Below are positions 53,159-62,615 of a stretch of 64,000 nucleotides of DNA, piece after piece. Under the pieces are notes generated by a model. That model did not search any database, was not told the DNA's origin, and saw only the letters and a program-made list of their open reading frames with translations. The stretch comes from Streptomyces sp. Root1304. GTDB taxonomy: Bacteria > Actinomycetota > Actinomycetes > Streptomycetales > Streptomycetaceae. The first letter of the stretch is position 1; every line of letters begins with the position of its first letter. A program made the position numbers and the translations under genes. Location of the stretch: assembly GCF_001426405.1 (NCBI RefSeq), contig NZ_LMEP01000023.1, positions 482,940-546,939 on the forward strand, in the 5' to 3' direction.

Positions 53159-54325
53159 ATGAGTGACGCTGCCGACGCGTACGATGCCAGCCACATCAAG
53201 GTGCTGGAGGGCTGGGAAGCCGTTCGGACACGGCCCGGGATGTACGTCGGATCGACCGGCCCGAGGGGCCTCCACCAGCTGGTGTTCGAAGTCGTCGGCC
53301 GGGCGGTGAGCGAAGTCCTGGCCGGCCGTGCCGGCACCGTCGACGTCACCCTCACGACCGACGGAGGCGTACGCGTCGCCGACGACGGTCCGGGCATCGG
53401 AGTCGAGGACGCCGGGGACGACGACGGACCGGGCCTCGAAGCCCTGCTCACCAGGATGCACGCCGGAGCGGGTCCAGGAGGCCGCGATACCGTGGCCATG
53501 AGTCTCTCCGGTATCGAACTCGCCGTCACCAACGCCCTGACGAGCCGCCTGACAGCCGAGGTGCGGCGCGAGGGAATCCACTGGCTCCAGGAGTACGCAC
53601 GCGGCGTCGCGCTCACACCACCCACCAGCGCGGGAACGACGACCCGAGCCGGGACCACCCTCACCTTCTGGCCCGACGCCGACCTCTTCGAGACCGTGGA
53701 GATCTCGTACGAGGTCCTCGCGGAGCGTTTCAGGGAACTGGCCTTCCTCAACCGGCGCCTGGACATCTCGCTGACCGACGAACGCCCCCATGGCGGGGCC
53801 CGATCGGTGAGGTACCGGTTCCCGGGCGGGGCCCGGGAACTCGTCGCCTTCCTCGACGCGCCGACGGGAGCGTCCGTCCACCCGGACATCATCGCCTTCG
53901 AGAGGGAGGACCCCCGGATCGCCGGCACGGTCGAGGTCGCCCTGCGGTGGCACGGCTCCCCCGAGGAACGGCTCCGGAGTTACGCCAACAGCGCGCCCAC
54001 CCCCCACGGCGGCACACACATGGACGGCTTCCGCGACGGGGTGACGGCCGCGGTCAACGCGCACGCGCGGGAGCGCCGGCTCCTGAGGGAGACCGCCCAC
54101 GATCTCACGGCGGACCAGGTCGGCGAGGGCCTGACGGCGGTCGTGTCACTGAAGCTGGACCGGCCCGAGTTCGCAGGTTCCACCCGCGGCGAGCTGGGCG
54201 GCGCCGAGGTGCGTGCCTGCGTCGCCGAGGCCGTACGGGAACACCTCGGCACCTGGCTGGAGAACCACCCGGAGCAGGCCGCGGCCATCGTCGGCCGGAT
54301 CTTCCACAGCTCCCGCAAGGACTGA
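53159..54325 (+). CDS. GyrB-like protein reduced to a degenerate ATPase and transducer region
   Basis: This 388-residue protein starts like DNA gyrase B (IKVLEGWEAVRTRPGMYVGS, then LHQLVFEVV) and continues through the GHKL ATPase and the transducer domain (HGGTHMDGFRDGVTAAVN, EGLTAVVSLKL). It stops before the TOPRIM and tail regions. The catalytic Glu44 is kept, but the position matching Mg-binding Asn46 of E. coli GyrB is Arg48, and the Gly-rich GGLHGVG loop is replaced by DTVAMSLSG. It probably no longer turns over ATP as gyrase does. The ATG at 53159 has GGGGGA upstream. Confidence 0.82.
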   Translation: MSDAADAYDASHIKVLEGWEAVRTRPGMYVGSTGPRGLHQLVFEVVGRAVSEVLAGRAGTVDVTLTTDGGVRVADDGPGIGVEDAGDDDGPGLEALLTRMHAGAGPGGRDTVAMSLSGIELAVTNALTSRLTAEVRREGIHWLQEYARGVALTPPTSAGTTTRAGTTLTFWPDADLFETVEISYEVLAERFRELAFLNRRLDISLTDERPHGGARSVRYRFPGGARELVAFLDAPTGASVHPDIIAFEREDPRIAGTVEVALRWHGSPEERLRSYANSAPTPHGGTHMDGFRDGVTAAVNAHARERRLLRETAHDLTADQVGEGLTAVVSLKLDRPEFAGSTRGELGGAEVRACVAEAVREHLGTWLENHPEQAAAIVGRIFHSSRKD

Positions 54326-54339
54326 ACAGCCACGCACAT

Positions 54340-54374
54340 CCCCTGCCGGTTCCCGGGAGGCGAACCGGCAGGGG
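54340..54374. terminator. Hairpin terminator after the GyrB-like gene
   Basis: CCCCTGCCGGTTC (54340-54352) and GAACCGGCAGGGG (54362-54374) form a perfect 13-bp stem with a 9-nt loop, 14 bp after the stop. Confidence 0.85.
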
Positions 54375-54490
54375 CGGTCGGCGGTCGGCGCACCCGACGG
54401 CGTAGGCCGTCCAGGTGACCGAGAATGGGCCGATGACAACCGGCGGCCTGCCGAGGGCCGTCCCGCCCGGTTGCGTGAAAGGAAACGTCC

Positions 54491-55534
54491 ATGGGGTCAC
54501 GACCGCCGTTCGGGGAAGCGCTACGGGCGCAGCTGGGAACCCCGATTCGCTCCCACGGTCTGGACAGCAGCCCGCGCTCGCGCGTGTGGCGTGTCGAGCT
54601 GCCGCAGCGGACGGTGGTCGTCAAGCAGGTCGTCGACGGCGCCGATGCCGACGAGCGCTACGCCCGCGAGGTGGCCGCCCTACGGCTCGCCGCCCGCGCC
54701 GAATCGCCCGTGGTGCCCGTACTGCTGGCAGCAGATCCCGGCGAACAGGTGCTGGTGCTGGAACACCTGGAACACGGGCGTCCGTCGGGCGACTGGATCG
54801 TCGACTACGCGGCCGCATTGGCTCGCCTGCACGCCACGGCAGGCCCGCAGGACGCAGGGGTACTACCCCGATGGCAGGGCCCGAGCACCGCCGACATCGA
54901 CTCCTTCCTCAGCCTGGCGGCGGCCCTCCGGGTTCCCGTCACGCCCGGCGTCCCCGACGAGCTCGGCGACCTGCTGAAGCGACTCGACCAAGCGCCCGGA
55001 CACGCCCTTCTCCACGGCGACCCCTGCCCCGGAAACGATCTCCACACCGCCGCGGGAGTCAGATTCATCGACTTCGAACAGGCGTCACTGGGCAGCGGCC
55101 TGATGGAGCTGGCCTACCTGCACATCGGCTTCCCGACCTGCTGGTGCGTCACCTCGGCACCCCAGCGGCTGCTGGAGCGCGCGGAACGCGCCTACCGCAC
55201 GGCCTGGAGCACCGCGACCGGCTCCGCCATCGACATCCAGGACGGCCTCACCGACGCGTGCGCCGGCTGGCTGCTCCGAGGCGACGCACTGGTGGAACGA
55301 GCCCACCGCGACGGCACCGACCACCTGGCGCGGATCCCGCACGAGGACTGGGAATGGGGTACGGCGACGGCCCGGCAGAGACTGGTCCACCGGCTGGGCG
55401 TCGTCAGCCGGATGACCACCGACATCCCCCCACTACGCGAGGTGAGCGCCCTCACCAGGGCCATGCGCGAACGCGTGCTGGCGACCTGGCCCGAACTTCA
55501 GCCGGTACCGACGAAGCGACCCGAGGAGAGCTGA
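54491..55534 (+). CDS. APH-family phosphotransferase
   Basis: This 347-residue kinase-like protein has an ATP-binding Lys45 (VVVKQV), Brenner motif HGDPCPGN with His175 and Asp177, and metal-binding Asp194 (IDFEQ). The family phosphorylates small molecules such as aminoglycosides or sugars; no resistance role can be claimed from sequence. The ATG at 54491 has AAAGGAAA upstream. The unusual Cys in PCPGN is a small deviation. It is convergent with the frameshifted beta-propeller-like gene, only 18 bp away. Confidence 0.85.
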   Translation: MGSRPPFGEALRAQLGTPIRSHGLDSSPRSRVWRVELPQRTVVVKQVVDGADADERYAREVAALRLAARAESPVVPVLLAADPGEQVLVLEHLEHGRPSGDWIVDYAAALARLHATAGPQDAGVLPRWQGPSTADIDSFLSLAAALRVPVTPGVPDELGDLLKRLDQAPGHALLHGDPCPGNDLHTAAGVRFIDFEQASLGSGLMELAYLHIGFPTCWCVTSAPQRLLERAERAYRTAWSTATGSAIDIQDGLTDACAGWLLRGDALVERAHRDGTDHLARIPHEDWEWGTATARQRLVHRLGVVSRMTTDIPPLREVSALTRAMRERVLATWPELQPVPTKRPEES

Positions 55535-55551
55535 CGCCCCCGGCAGGGGCG
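55535..55551. terminator. Short hairpin between convergent genes
   Basis: CGCCCC (55535-55540), loop CGGCA, GGGGCG (55546-55551). It fills almost the whole gap between the APH and beta-propeller-like stops. Confidence 0.4.
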
Positions 55552-55552
55552 G

Positions 55553-56969
55553 TCACCCCGAAGCGGTACGCGGAAGGGCCCGTGGACCGAACCCGCTCGG
55601 ATCGGCAAGCCACGCGGCGCGCCTGCCCGGCATGGGCCGCTCCCGGAGAACCGAGCAGTCCAGGATCCGCCCGTCACCGGTACCGATGAGCAGCTGGCCG
55701 GGTTCGGTGACGGTCAGCGCGGTGGCCACGACGGGCACACCGCCCACGGTCAGGTGCCGGCGCAGGCGGACGTGACCGTCACGGAGACCGAGCACGACGA
55801 ACTCGCCGTCGTCGTACGTGATGTACACGGACTCCGTGTCGTGGTCGAGGTCCGTGGCCTTCCGGTCCGTCCTGAATTCCCACCTCGGCTCCTCGCCCGC
55901 CACCGTGCGCCGCACGACGAACGATTCGCCGGGCTGGAGCCCGTTGCGGTGGTAGACGCTGCCGGCATGGATCAGGTCGCCGTCGGCGGTCTCCGCACCG
56001 GGCCGGCGAAGTGTGTCTCGCCAGGCGTCCAGGAGTAGGAAGAGAGAAGACGGACCTCAGCCTTCCCCGCCTCACGCGGCCGTCCGGCAACCGGAACGGC
56101 CCCCGGCCCCGCCACCGCGAGCCAGTCCGCACCCGATCCGGGCTTTCGCCGTCCGTCCGTCGCGACGGTTTCCCGAAAGTAGATCCGGCTGCCACGCCGG
56201 ATGCGCAACCTGCTCCGCTCCCCGTTCGTTCCGGCGGGCGCGAGGGCAGGCAGCCCGTCAGCACCGCGCACCAGGGACACCGCTCCGGAGGGAGCGAGGT
56301 GGTCGAGCTGAGCCCCGTCCTGGAGCGCGAGCCGAACCACGGCCTGAGGACGCTCCTGCCACATGGGCCGCATCAGACCGACCCACGCCGATCGCTCATC
56401 GGCGGCCACGACGACGTCGCGGCCCCCAACGCCGTCGTCCGGGACAGCCCACTGCCGCTGCCCCGAAGGAAGCCAGGCCTCCAACCGGACCGCGTCGAGC
56501 GTCGCCACGATCCGGCCGTCGGACAGCCGCTCGACCGCGCGGACGTTGCGTCGCGGGTCCCACTCCGTACTCAGGCCGGAGACCCTCTGGCGGGCTTCCT
56601 CGCGGCGGTCGGTCCGCAGGGCCGCCACTCGTGGTCCTGCCAGGTCGTCACTGGTGATCGACCCGGGCGGTACGGCCCTCCAGTCGGGCCGCTGCACCAC
56701 TGCGACGTGCCCTTCGTCCCGCGCGCCCTCGTCCTGCCAGTCGTCGTACGGAGCCATCAGCACCCGCAGTTCCCGCGCGTCGAGCCATTCGAGCCCCGGA
56801 CCTGGCGACCGATCCTGTGCTCGATGAGCGATGTACTGCCGCCGACCCAGCAGGCGCGGTCACCCCAGTCACGCTGGGCACCCGGAGACCGCGCCTTCCT
56901 CAGCTCCGGGCTCCAGACGAAGCCAGGCCGTCCCCAAACGACGATATGGCGTTCCAGCCCGTCACCCAC
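55553..56969 (-). pseudogene. Beta-propeller-like protein gene with two apparent frameshifts
   Basis: Three minus-strand frames together read as one protein. A GTG at 56969, just after the Nudix stop, begins GDGLERHIVVWGRPGFVW. The frame moves by one base between about 56850 and 56790, continuing as LEWLDARELRVLMAPYDDW through DGRIVATLDAVRLEAWLPSG, and again between about 56050 and 56010, continuing as GDLIHAGSVYHR to the stop at 55553. Adding two bases restores 473 codons exactly. Repeated strand-turn patterns (VYITYDDGEFVVLGLRDGH, GQLLIGTGDGRILD) suggest a WD40/PQQ-like propeller. It is either a decayed gene or carries homopolymer sequencing errors. Confidence 0.6.
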
Positions 56970-56970
56970 A

Positions 56971-57645
<675 letters not shown>

Positions 57646-57769
57646 CTGTCGGCTCCTTCGCACCGGGGGAGAGCGGCGTCGCGTCGCTCGTACCGGTCCG
57701 CGGAACGGAAGCTGGATCCCGATCCCGATCCGGCCAGGGCCACGGCCACGAACCCGGAGACGCAGACCT

Positions 57770-59773
57770 TCACGTAGCCGTCCCCTCCGCCAAGCTCCCC
57801 GCACCGGCAGCCCTGGACTGCCCCGGAAGCCCCGGAGACAGGAACTGACGGGCCTGCAGCTCGTACGCCTCCCGGAACGCACCCGTCCCGGTGGCAGGGT
57901 CCATGAGCTCCTCGAACGTGCCGTGCTCGATGACCCGTCCCTCCTCCAGCACGTAGATCAGATCCGCGTGCCGGACACTGTGAAGACGGTGAGTGATGAG
58001 AACAGTGGTCTGACCGGTTCCCGCGAGCCGGTGGATCTGGTCGAAGACCCGCTGCTCGGCCACCGGATCCAGAGCACTGGTCGGCTCGTCGACCACGAGG
58101 ACCTGCCCGTTCCGGAACTTCGCCCGAGCCAGGCCGACCTTCTGCCACTGCCCACCGGAGAGTTCCTGCCCACCCTTGTAGCCACGGGCGAGGAGGGTGT
58201 TCAGGCCGCGGGGGAGCCCCTTGAGCACCTCATCGGCTCCGGCGTAGGCCGCCGCGGACTCGATGGCCGAGTCGTCCATCGCCGCGTTGCTGCGGCCGAT
58301 GCCGATGTTGACCCGGGCGGTGAAGGGCCATCGCTGGAAGTCCTGCGCAACCATCGCGACCCGAGAGAAGATCCGGGCCCGGCACGCGTCGGCGGCACTG
58401 ACCTCGCCCCACAGAACCCGACCCGAAGAAGGCATGTACATCCCGCACAACAACTTCGAAACGGTCGACTTGCCCGACCCGTTCCTCCCGACCAGAGCGA
58501 CGGTCCTGCCACGGGGAATGACCAGGTCCACTTCCCGGAGCGACGGCTCGTCAGCACCGTGATAGGAGAAGGAGACCTTCTCGAAGCGGATCGCGTCGAA
58601 GTCCTCCGGCACGTCCACACCCGACTCCGGGATCGCCCGCCGCTCCGCCTCGGCGCACAGCCGCTCCAGGTCGGCGACGAACAGCGACTCCTCCTGGATG
58701 TCGGTGACCCGCAGCACCAGGTCGGTGATGCTCGCCGACCCCGCCCGGATCGCGAGAACCGCCGTGCCGCCGACCGCGAGCGCCATCTGCCCGTTCCAGA
58801 GCAGCAGCCCGAGCACCCCGTACGCGGCCACCGTCGCCGCCCCGCGAGCCCCGTCGGCCACCAGCCCCGTACGCGCCGCCACCCACGCCAGCCGCGTCTG
58901 CTCCCGCTCGCTCGTCTCCGCCATCCCCCGGAAGTGCTCCAGCAGGAACGGACCCACGTCGTGAACCCGGACCTCACCCGCCGCCTGCTGGTCGATCAGC
59001 AGCCGGCTGATCAGCTGAGCGGCCCTCGCATGCTGGACGAACCGGTGCCAGCTCGCGTACCGCGCCCGCGCCATCGTCAGCGACCCCCAGGCACTGGGCA
59101 GCGCCATAGCGACCAGCAGCGGCAGCAGCGCCACGTGCAGGACCGTCAGCACGCTCGCTGCGGCGATCAGGGAGATCCCCGAGGCGACCACAGCCGTGCA
59201 GTAGCCCACCATCCGCCGCGCCGCGTCGGCGCCCCACTGCGCCGAGTCCATCAGCTTGTGGAACGCGTCGTCCTCGATCGCGTCCATCTCCACCCGCGCG
59301 ACGAGCCCCAGGTACCGCTCGGTGGCCACCCGCTGGACCTTCGGCTCCAGAACTCCCGTCGAGGCGGTCGACGCCGACTTCAGCAGCGAGGAGACGACCG
59401 CCATCACCGACACGAACACCAACGCCGGCAGCGCCGCCCGCAGCCGATCGGACAGGACGCCCGACGCCAGCAACTCGGTCAGCAGCGAGTTCACCGCCAC
59501 CAAGGACAGCGCCTGCGACACACCGCGGCCGATCTCACTGCCGGCCACCGTGTACAGAGCCCGGCGGTCAGCCCGCCGAGACAGCCGCACGGCCACGCCG
59601 ACCTGCCGGGGAAAGCTCACGGCCATGCTCCACATACCGAGCTTCACCCATGTGCCGCGGTGGGAGTTCCAGCCCTGGTCGTACGCGAGTTCGCCGCCGA
59701 ACAGCAACTGCTCGGACGCCGAGGGCGCCTCCGCGCCCGCCACGGACGACGCCTCGCCCGAAGCGGCGCTCAT
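57770..59773 (-). CDS. ABC exporter (fused membrane and ATPase domains), peptide-type
   Basis: This 667-residue half-transporter has an N-terminal membrane domain (about 75-350) and an ATPase with Walker A GRNGSGKS (429-436), signature LSGGQWQK (538-545), Walker B LVVDEPTSALD and H-loop LITHRLHS. The Trp in SGGQWQ is common in exporters of peptides and lantibiotics. No peptidase C39 domain is present. The ATG at 59773 follows AGGTGGG and overlaps the end of a small upstream ORF as ATGA. The Nudix gene follows after 124 bp. The substrate is unknown. Confidence 0.87.
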   Translation of the reverse strand: MSAASGEASSVAGAEAPSASEQLLFGGELAYDQGWNSHRGTWVKLGMWSMAVSFPRQVGVAVRLSRRADRRALYTVAGSEIGRGVSQALSLVAVNSLLTELLASGVLSDRLRAALPALVFVSVMAVVSSLLKSASTASTGVLEPKVQRVATERYLGLVARVEMDAIEDDAFHKLMDSAQWGADAARRMVGYCTAVVASGISLIAAASVLTVLHVALLPLLVAMALPSAWGSLTMARARYASWHRFVQHARAAQLISRLLIDQQAAGEVRVHDVGPFLLEHFRGMAETSEREQTRLAWVAARTGLVADGARGAATVAAYGVLGLLLWNGQMALAVGGTAVLAIRAGSASITDLVLRVTDIQEESLFVADLERLCAEAERRAIPESGVDVPEDFDAIRFEKVSFSYHGADEPSLREVDLVIPRGRTVALVGRNGSGKSTVSKLLCGMYMPSSGRVLWGEVSAADACRARIFSRVAMVAQDFQRWPFTARVNIGIGRSNAAMDDSAIESAAAYAGADEVLKGLPRGLNTLLARGYKGGQELSGGQWQKVGLARAKFRNGQVLVVDEPTSALDPVAEQRVFDQIHRLAGTGQTTVLITHRLHSVRHADLIYVLEEGRVIEHGTFEELMDPATGTGAFREAYELQARQFLSPGLPGQSRAAGAGSLAEGTAT

Positions 59774-59910
59774 GCCACCCACCTGGCATCCGGACGTGCC
59801 GCACAACTGCCACCGCGACCACACCGACACCGCACAGGAACGGCCAGGAGCCGAGGCACGGTCGGAAGAACAGCACGCAGAACGGCCCGAACAGAGGGAA
59901 GGGGATGCAT
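59770..59910 (-). CDS. Possible 46-residue peptide translationally coupled to the ABC exporter
   Basis: An ATG at 59910 with GGAGG five bases upstream opens a frame that ends at 59770, overlapping the exporter start as ATGA. The peptide has a hydrophobic/basic leader and three Cys near the C-terminal side (VRCRCGRGGSC). Against it: third codon positions are only about half G or C, unlike genes here, and another frame of the same stretch has higher GC3. It could be a precursor peptide, a coupling ORF or chance. Confidence 0.25.
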   Translation of the reverse strand: MHPLPSVRAVLRAVLPTVPRLLAVPVRCRCGRGGSCAARPDARWVA

Positions 59911-60217
59911 CAAGGCCTCCAGCCAAGCGAGTGGGGGATTCGGACGGTTCAACGACCAAGCGCTTCGCGTCGAGCACACGCGATTCGGACGGCGTTCGAA
60001 CCCCGAAAGCAGGCGAAAATGAGTTCGTGCCGTGTGCACCGATCCGTACGGAACGGGCCCCGAGCCCTACCCCGGGCATGGCCGAATCGCCGACGTAGGC
60101 AACAGCCCCGACTCCGAACCGAGTTACTGGCCGACACCCGCCCCACCCATGCCCTGCTCTCAGCGCAGAGAAATCCCCATGTGGTTCTCCCGCTCCGAGC
60201 TGTACGCTGGCCACGCA
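59911..60217. other. Intergenic region upstream of the exporter, no supported gene
   Basis: The segment is relatively AT-rich for this genome and contains GATTCGGACGG twice (about 59938 and 59984). No coding signal stands out; it probably holds the exporter promoter and may be a remnant of transferred DNA. Confidence 0.35.
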
Positions 60218-60298
60218 GCGCTCGTCGTCCAGTGGCCAAGGACCCCGGTCGCCGGTTCGCCGGAGCCGGAAACCCGGGTTCGAATCCCGGCGACGGCT
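60218..60298 (+). ncRNA. tRNA-like element lacking an anticodon loop
   Basis: The sequence has a tRNA-Glu-like D arm (GTCC, loop AGTGGCCAA, GGAC at 60227-60243), a perfect T arm (CCGGG TTCGAAT CCCGG, 60274-60290) and an acceptor pairing of 5 of 7 between 60218-60224 and 60291-60297. In place of the anticodon arm is a nested CCGG hairpin capped by TTCG (60245-60269), so no anticodon can be assigned. It may be a degenerate tRNA, an integration-site relic or a tRNA-like RNA. Confidence 0.35.
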
Positions 60299-60398
60299 AA
60301 CCCCATCGCTCTCTGCACGCCGCCCGGAAGGACGAGCGCAGCAAGCGCAGCAAGCGCGACGAGAGCGCCAACCTTCACGGGCGTGAAAGGAAGATCCC

Positions 60399-61787
60399 GT
60401 GCAGGACGTCCTGGAAGGACTCGCCGCCAACCCAGCCCTCCCGGAGCACCTGTTCGAGCCGCTCGCGATGACGGGCGACGAAGACGTCCGCCACGTTCTG
60501 ACGTATCGCGATGACCTGTCCGAGCGCCAGGCGCGCATCCTCCGGGCCTACGACGACGTCGATGTCCACTGCCTGATCGCGAACGGCAAGGTCCCCTGGG
60601 CCGAGGTGCCACGCCATGACACCCCCTCCCTGCTGGCCGCGGCCCAGGCCGGGATCGCACCGACCGCGGTGATACGAGAGCTCGCCGGACACCACGACCC
60701 AGAAGTCCGCGGTGACCTGGCCCACTACGTCACCGACCTGCCACCCGACGTCCTCGCCACCCTCACCCGCGACCCCGCCCCGAACGTGGCGGCGCAGGCG
60801 GCCGAAGCCCCCGACCTCGCAGAGGAACTCGCCCGCCACCCCCACGTCGTGGTACGCGTGAGCCTCGCCCACAACGACCGCATCCCGCCCGCGCTGCTCG
60901 CCGCACTCCTCACCGACGGCGGCAGCCCCGCACCCACGCGCTGCGCGGCCTGCCACCCTCGAACCGAAGGCTGCTCCGACCACGCCCCGGGGATCCGCAG
61001 GATCCGGCTGGCCGCCGCCGCCAACCCGGCGGTCCCGCCCGCCGGTCTCGAGAACTTCCTCGACGCCGAAGAAGCCGGGGCACCGGCCGAGATCGCGGAT
61101 CGGACCGACCTTCCACCGCACTTCCACACCCACCTGGCCACCCACCCAGCGGCCTTCGTACGAGGGACCCTCGCCCGCAATCCCAGCATCGGCACACCGC
61201 TGATCCTCCGGCTCACCGAGGACCCCGACCCCGGCGTCCGACTGGCCGTCGCGGAAAACGCCTCCGTACCGCTCGCCTACCTCACCGCGCTCGCAGGCCG
61301 GCGACGGCTCCCGAGCGGGCCGTTGCCGCGGATCCTGAACGCGAGCGAAGCCGAACTGAACGGACTGGCCGCGAGCCGCGTGGCCCAGGTACGCCCCCTC
61401 GCCGCCGCGCGCCCCGACCTTCCCACGCCGCTCGTCGACCGGTTCGCCAGAGATCCCGACATCGGAGTCGCCCGCAGGATCGCACCACACCCAGGGCTCA
61501 CCGGCCACCAGCTCACCGACATGGCCGACCGCCACGGACCACCCGTATACGGCGCCCTCGCTCACAACCCCGGCTGCCCCGCCACGCTGCTCCGCCGCAT
61601 GGCACGAGACGCCGGACCCGCCTGCAAGGCGCTCCGCCCGATCGCCACCCACCCGGCTTCACCGCCGGACGTCATCGAGGCACTGCTCGCGAACCCCGAC
61701 CCCGGAGTCGTCCGCGCCGCAGCCGCTCACCCCGCACTGCCGATGAAGATGATGGAACGGCTGCTCACCCGAGCTGCGGCGAGCTGA
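60399..61787 (+). CDS. LRV (leucine-rich repeat variant) protein
   Basis: This 462-residue helical repeat protein has about twenty repeats of the type NPxxPxxLLxxLAxDPDPxVRxAVA, for example LTEDPDPGVRLAVAENASVP. The LRV family was first described in Azotobacter with an N-terminal Fe-S cluster; here a Cys group lies mid-protein (CAACHPRTEGC), which may bind metal. Such solenoids usually mediate protein contacts. The GTG at 60399 has AAAGGAAG six to seven bases upstream. No partner gene is obvious. Confidence 0.8.
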   Translation: MQDVLEGLAANPALPEHLFEPLAMTGDEDVRHVLTYRDDLSERQARILRAYDDVDVHCLIANGKVPWAEVPRHDTPSLLAAAQAGIAPTAVIRELAGHHDPEVRGDLAHYVTDLPPDVLATLTRDPAPNVAAQAAEAPDLAEELARHPHVVVRVSLAHNDRIPPALLAALLTDGGSPAPTRCAACHPRTEGCSDHAPGIRRIRLAAAANPAVPPAGLENFLDAEEAGAPAEIADRTDLPPHFHTHLATHPAAFVRGTLARNPSIGTPLILRLTEDPDPGVRLAVAENASVPLAYLTALAGRRRLPSGPLPRILNASEAELNGLAASRVAQVRPLAAARPDLPTPLVDRFARDPDIGVARRIAPHPGLTGHQLTDMADRHGPPVYGALAHNPGCPATLLRRMARDAGPACKALRPIATHPASPPDVIEALLANPDPGVVRAAAAHPALPMKMMERLLTRAAAS

Positions 61788-61863
61788 CACCCCTCGTCGA
61801 CCGAAGCCACGGTCACGGACGACCGTCCACGCCGATCGCCCGCTACGGCCGGCCGGCCAAGCG

Positions 61864-62415
61864 TCACGACCTGCTTGATTCTCCGAGCGGGAACGACGCC
61901 CGTTCTTGCCACTTCACGCCGTCGTGAACAATAAGTTCGACCGAGGCGACGTGAGCCGTGAACGGGAGCCTGCCCGCGAGGCCGGCCTCGATCTCCTCCA
62001 GGACGCCGTCCTCCTGACCTTGAGCGATGGTCAGGTGCGGCACGATCTCGGCATGCCGGCCGCCGTACGGCGGAGCCTCGGGCCAACGCTCAGCGATTGC
62101 CTCGGTGAGCTGCCGCAGCGGCGCGTCAGGCTCGGGGACGAGATGAAGCACCCCCGGGAATCGCCCACAACGCTCAAACCTCAGGTCAAAGGCCTGCTGG
62201 CCGCCCAGCACGTCGGCGAGAGCGGCGTGGACGAGCGCGTCCATTCGGCTCTCGTCGAGGAACGGGAAGAGCACGGTGACGTGGGCCGGGACTCCGGCCC
62301 GAGCTGACGGGTCGAGCCGTTCGCGCCACCTCCGGACGTACGGCTCCGCCTCGGGAATCCGGACGATGAGGCCCGTCTGACCCGCTTGGAACGTCCTGGG
62401 GTTGCCATCTGCCAT
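61864..62415 (-). CDS. 2'-5' RNA ligase-like 2H phosphoesterase
   Basis: This 183-residue protein has the two H-x-T motifs of the 2H superfamily: HVT at 45-47 and HLT at 127-129. Members open or form 2'-5' or cyclic phosphodiester bonds in RNA or nucleotides. The chosen ATG at 62415 overlaps a perfect 7-bp palindrome and has no ribosome binding site, so a leaderless or alternative start is possible. The gene stands alone, convergent with the LRV gene. Confidence 0.78.
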   Translation of the reverse strand: MADGNPRTFQAGQTGLIVRIPEAEPYVRRWRERLDPSARAGVPAHVTVLFPFLDESRMDALVHAALADVLGGQQAFDLRFERCGRFPGVLHLVPEPDAPLRQLTEAIAERWPEAPPYGGRHAEIVPHLTIAQGQEDGVLEEIEAGLAGRLPFTAHVASVELIVHDGVKWQERASFPLGESSRS

Positions 62416-62432
62416 GACACCGCATGGTGTCA
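62415..62432. promoter_or_regulatory. Palindrome overlapping the 2H phosphoesterase start
   Basis: TGACACC (62415-62421) and GGTGTCA (62426-62432) are perfect 7-bp arms with a 4-bp spacer, placed on the start codon. A bound protein or RNA hairpin here would control expression. Confidence 0.4.
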
Positions 62433-62485
62433 GCTCGGCCGCGGGCAGCACGGCTCTTTTCCGCGGAATGATCACGCTGCTCGGT

Positions 62486-62524
62486 GAAGCAGCTGGGCGA
62501 AGCGGCTGGGCGAAGCAGCTGGGC
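62486..62524. repeat. Three tandem 13-bp repeats
   Basis: GAAGCAGCTGGGC at 62486-62498 and 62512-62524, with one change in the middle copy (62499-62511). They lie between the divergent 2H phosphoesterase and GNAT genes. Confidence 0.7.
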
Positions 62525-62615
62525 GAACCCGGACGACCAGGACGCCGCTGTCGCGGAAGTTGCCAGGTCGGATAATCGGTTGCGTACGTTCGGGATGGGG
62601 TGTGTGATCCCGGCT

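Noticed and set aside
54491..55534. Aminoglycoside resistance gene
   Set aside because: The APH fold is clear, but the family phosphorylates many substrates and nothing nearby supports an antibiotic role.
59568..59876. Hydrophobic minus-strand ORF overlapping the exporter start
   Set aside because: It has high third-position GC but overlaps 200 bp of the exporter coding region, its GTG lacks a ribosome binding site and the downstream half is Arg/Gly-rich shadow sequence.
60218..60298. Ordinary tRNA-Glu gene
   Set aside because: The D and T arms fit, but no 5-bp stem with a 7-base anticodon loop can be drawn and two acceptor pairs are wrong, so it is listed only as tRNA-like.
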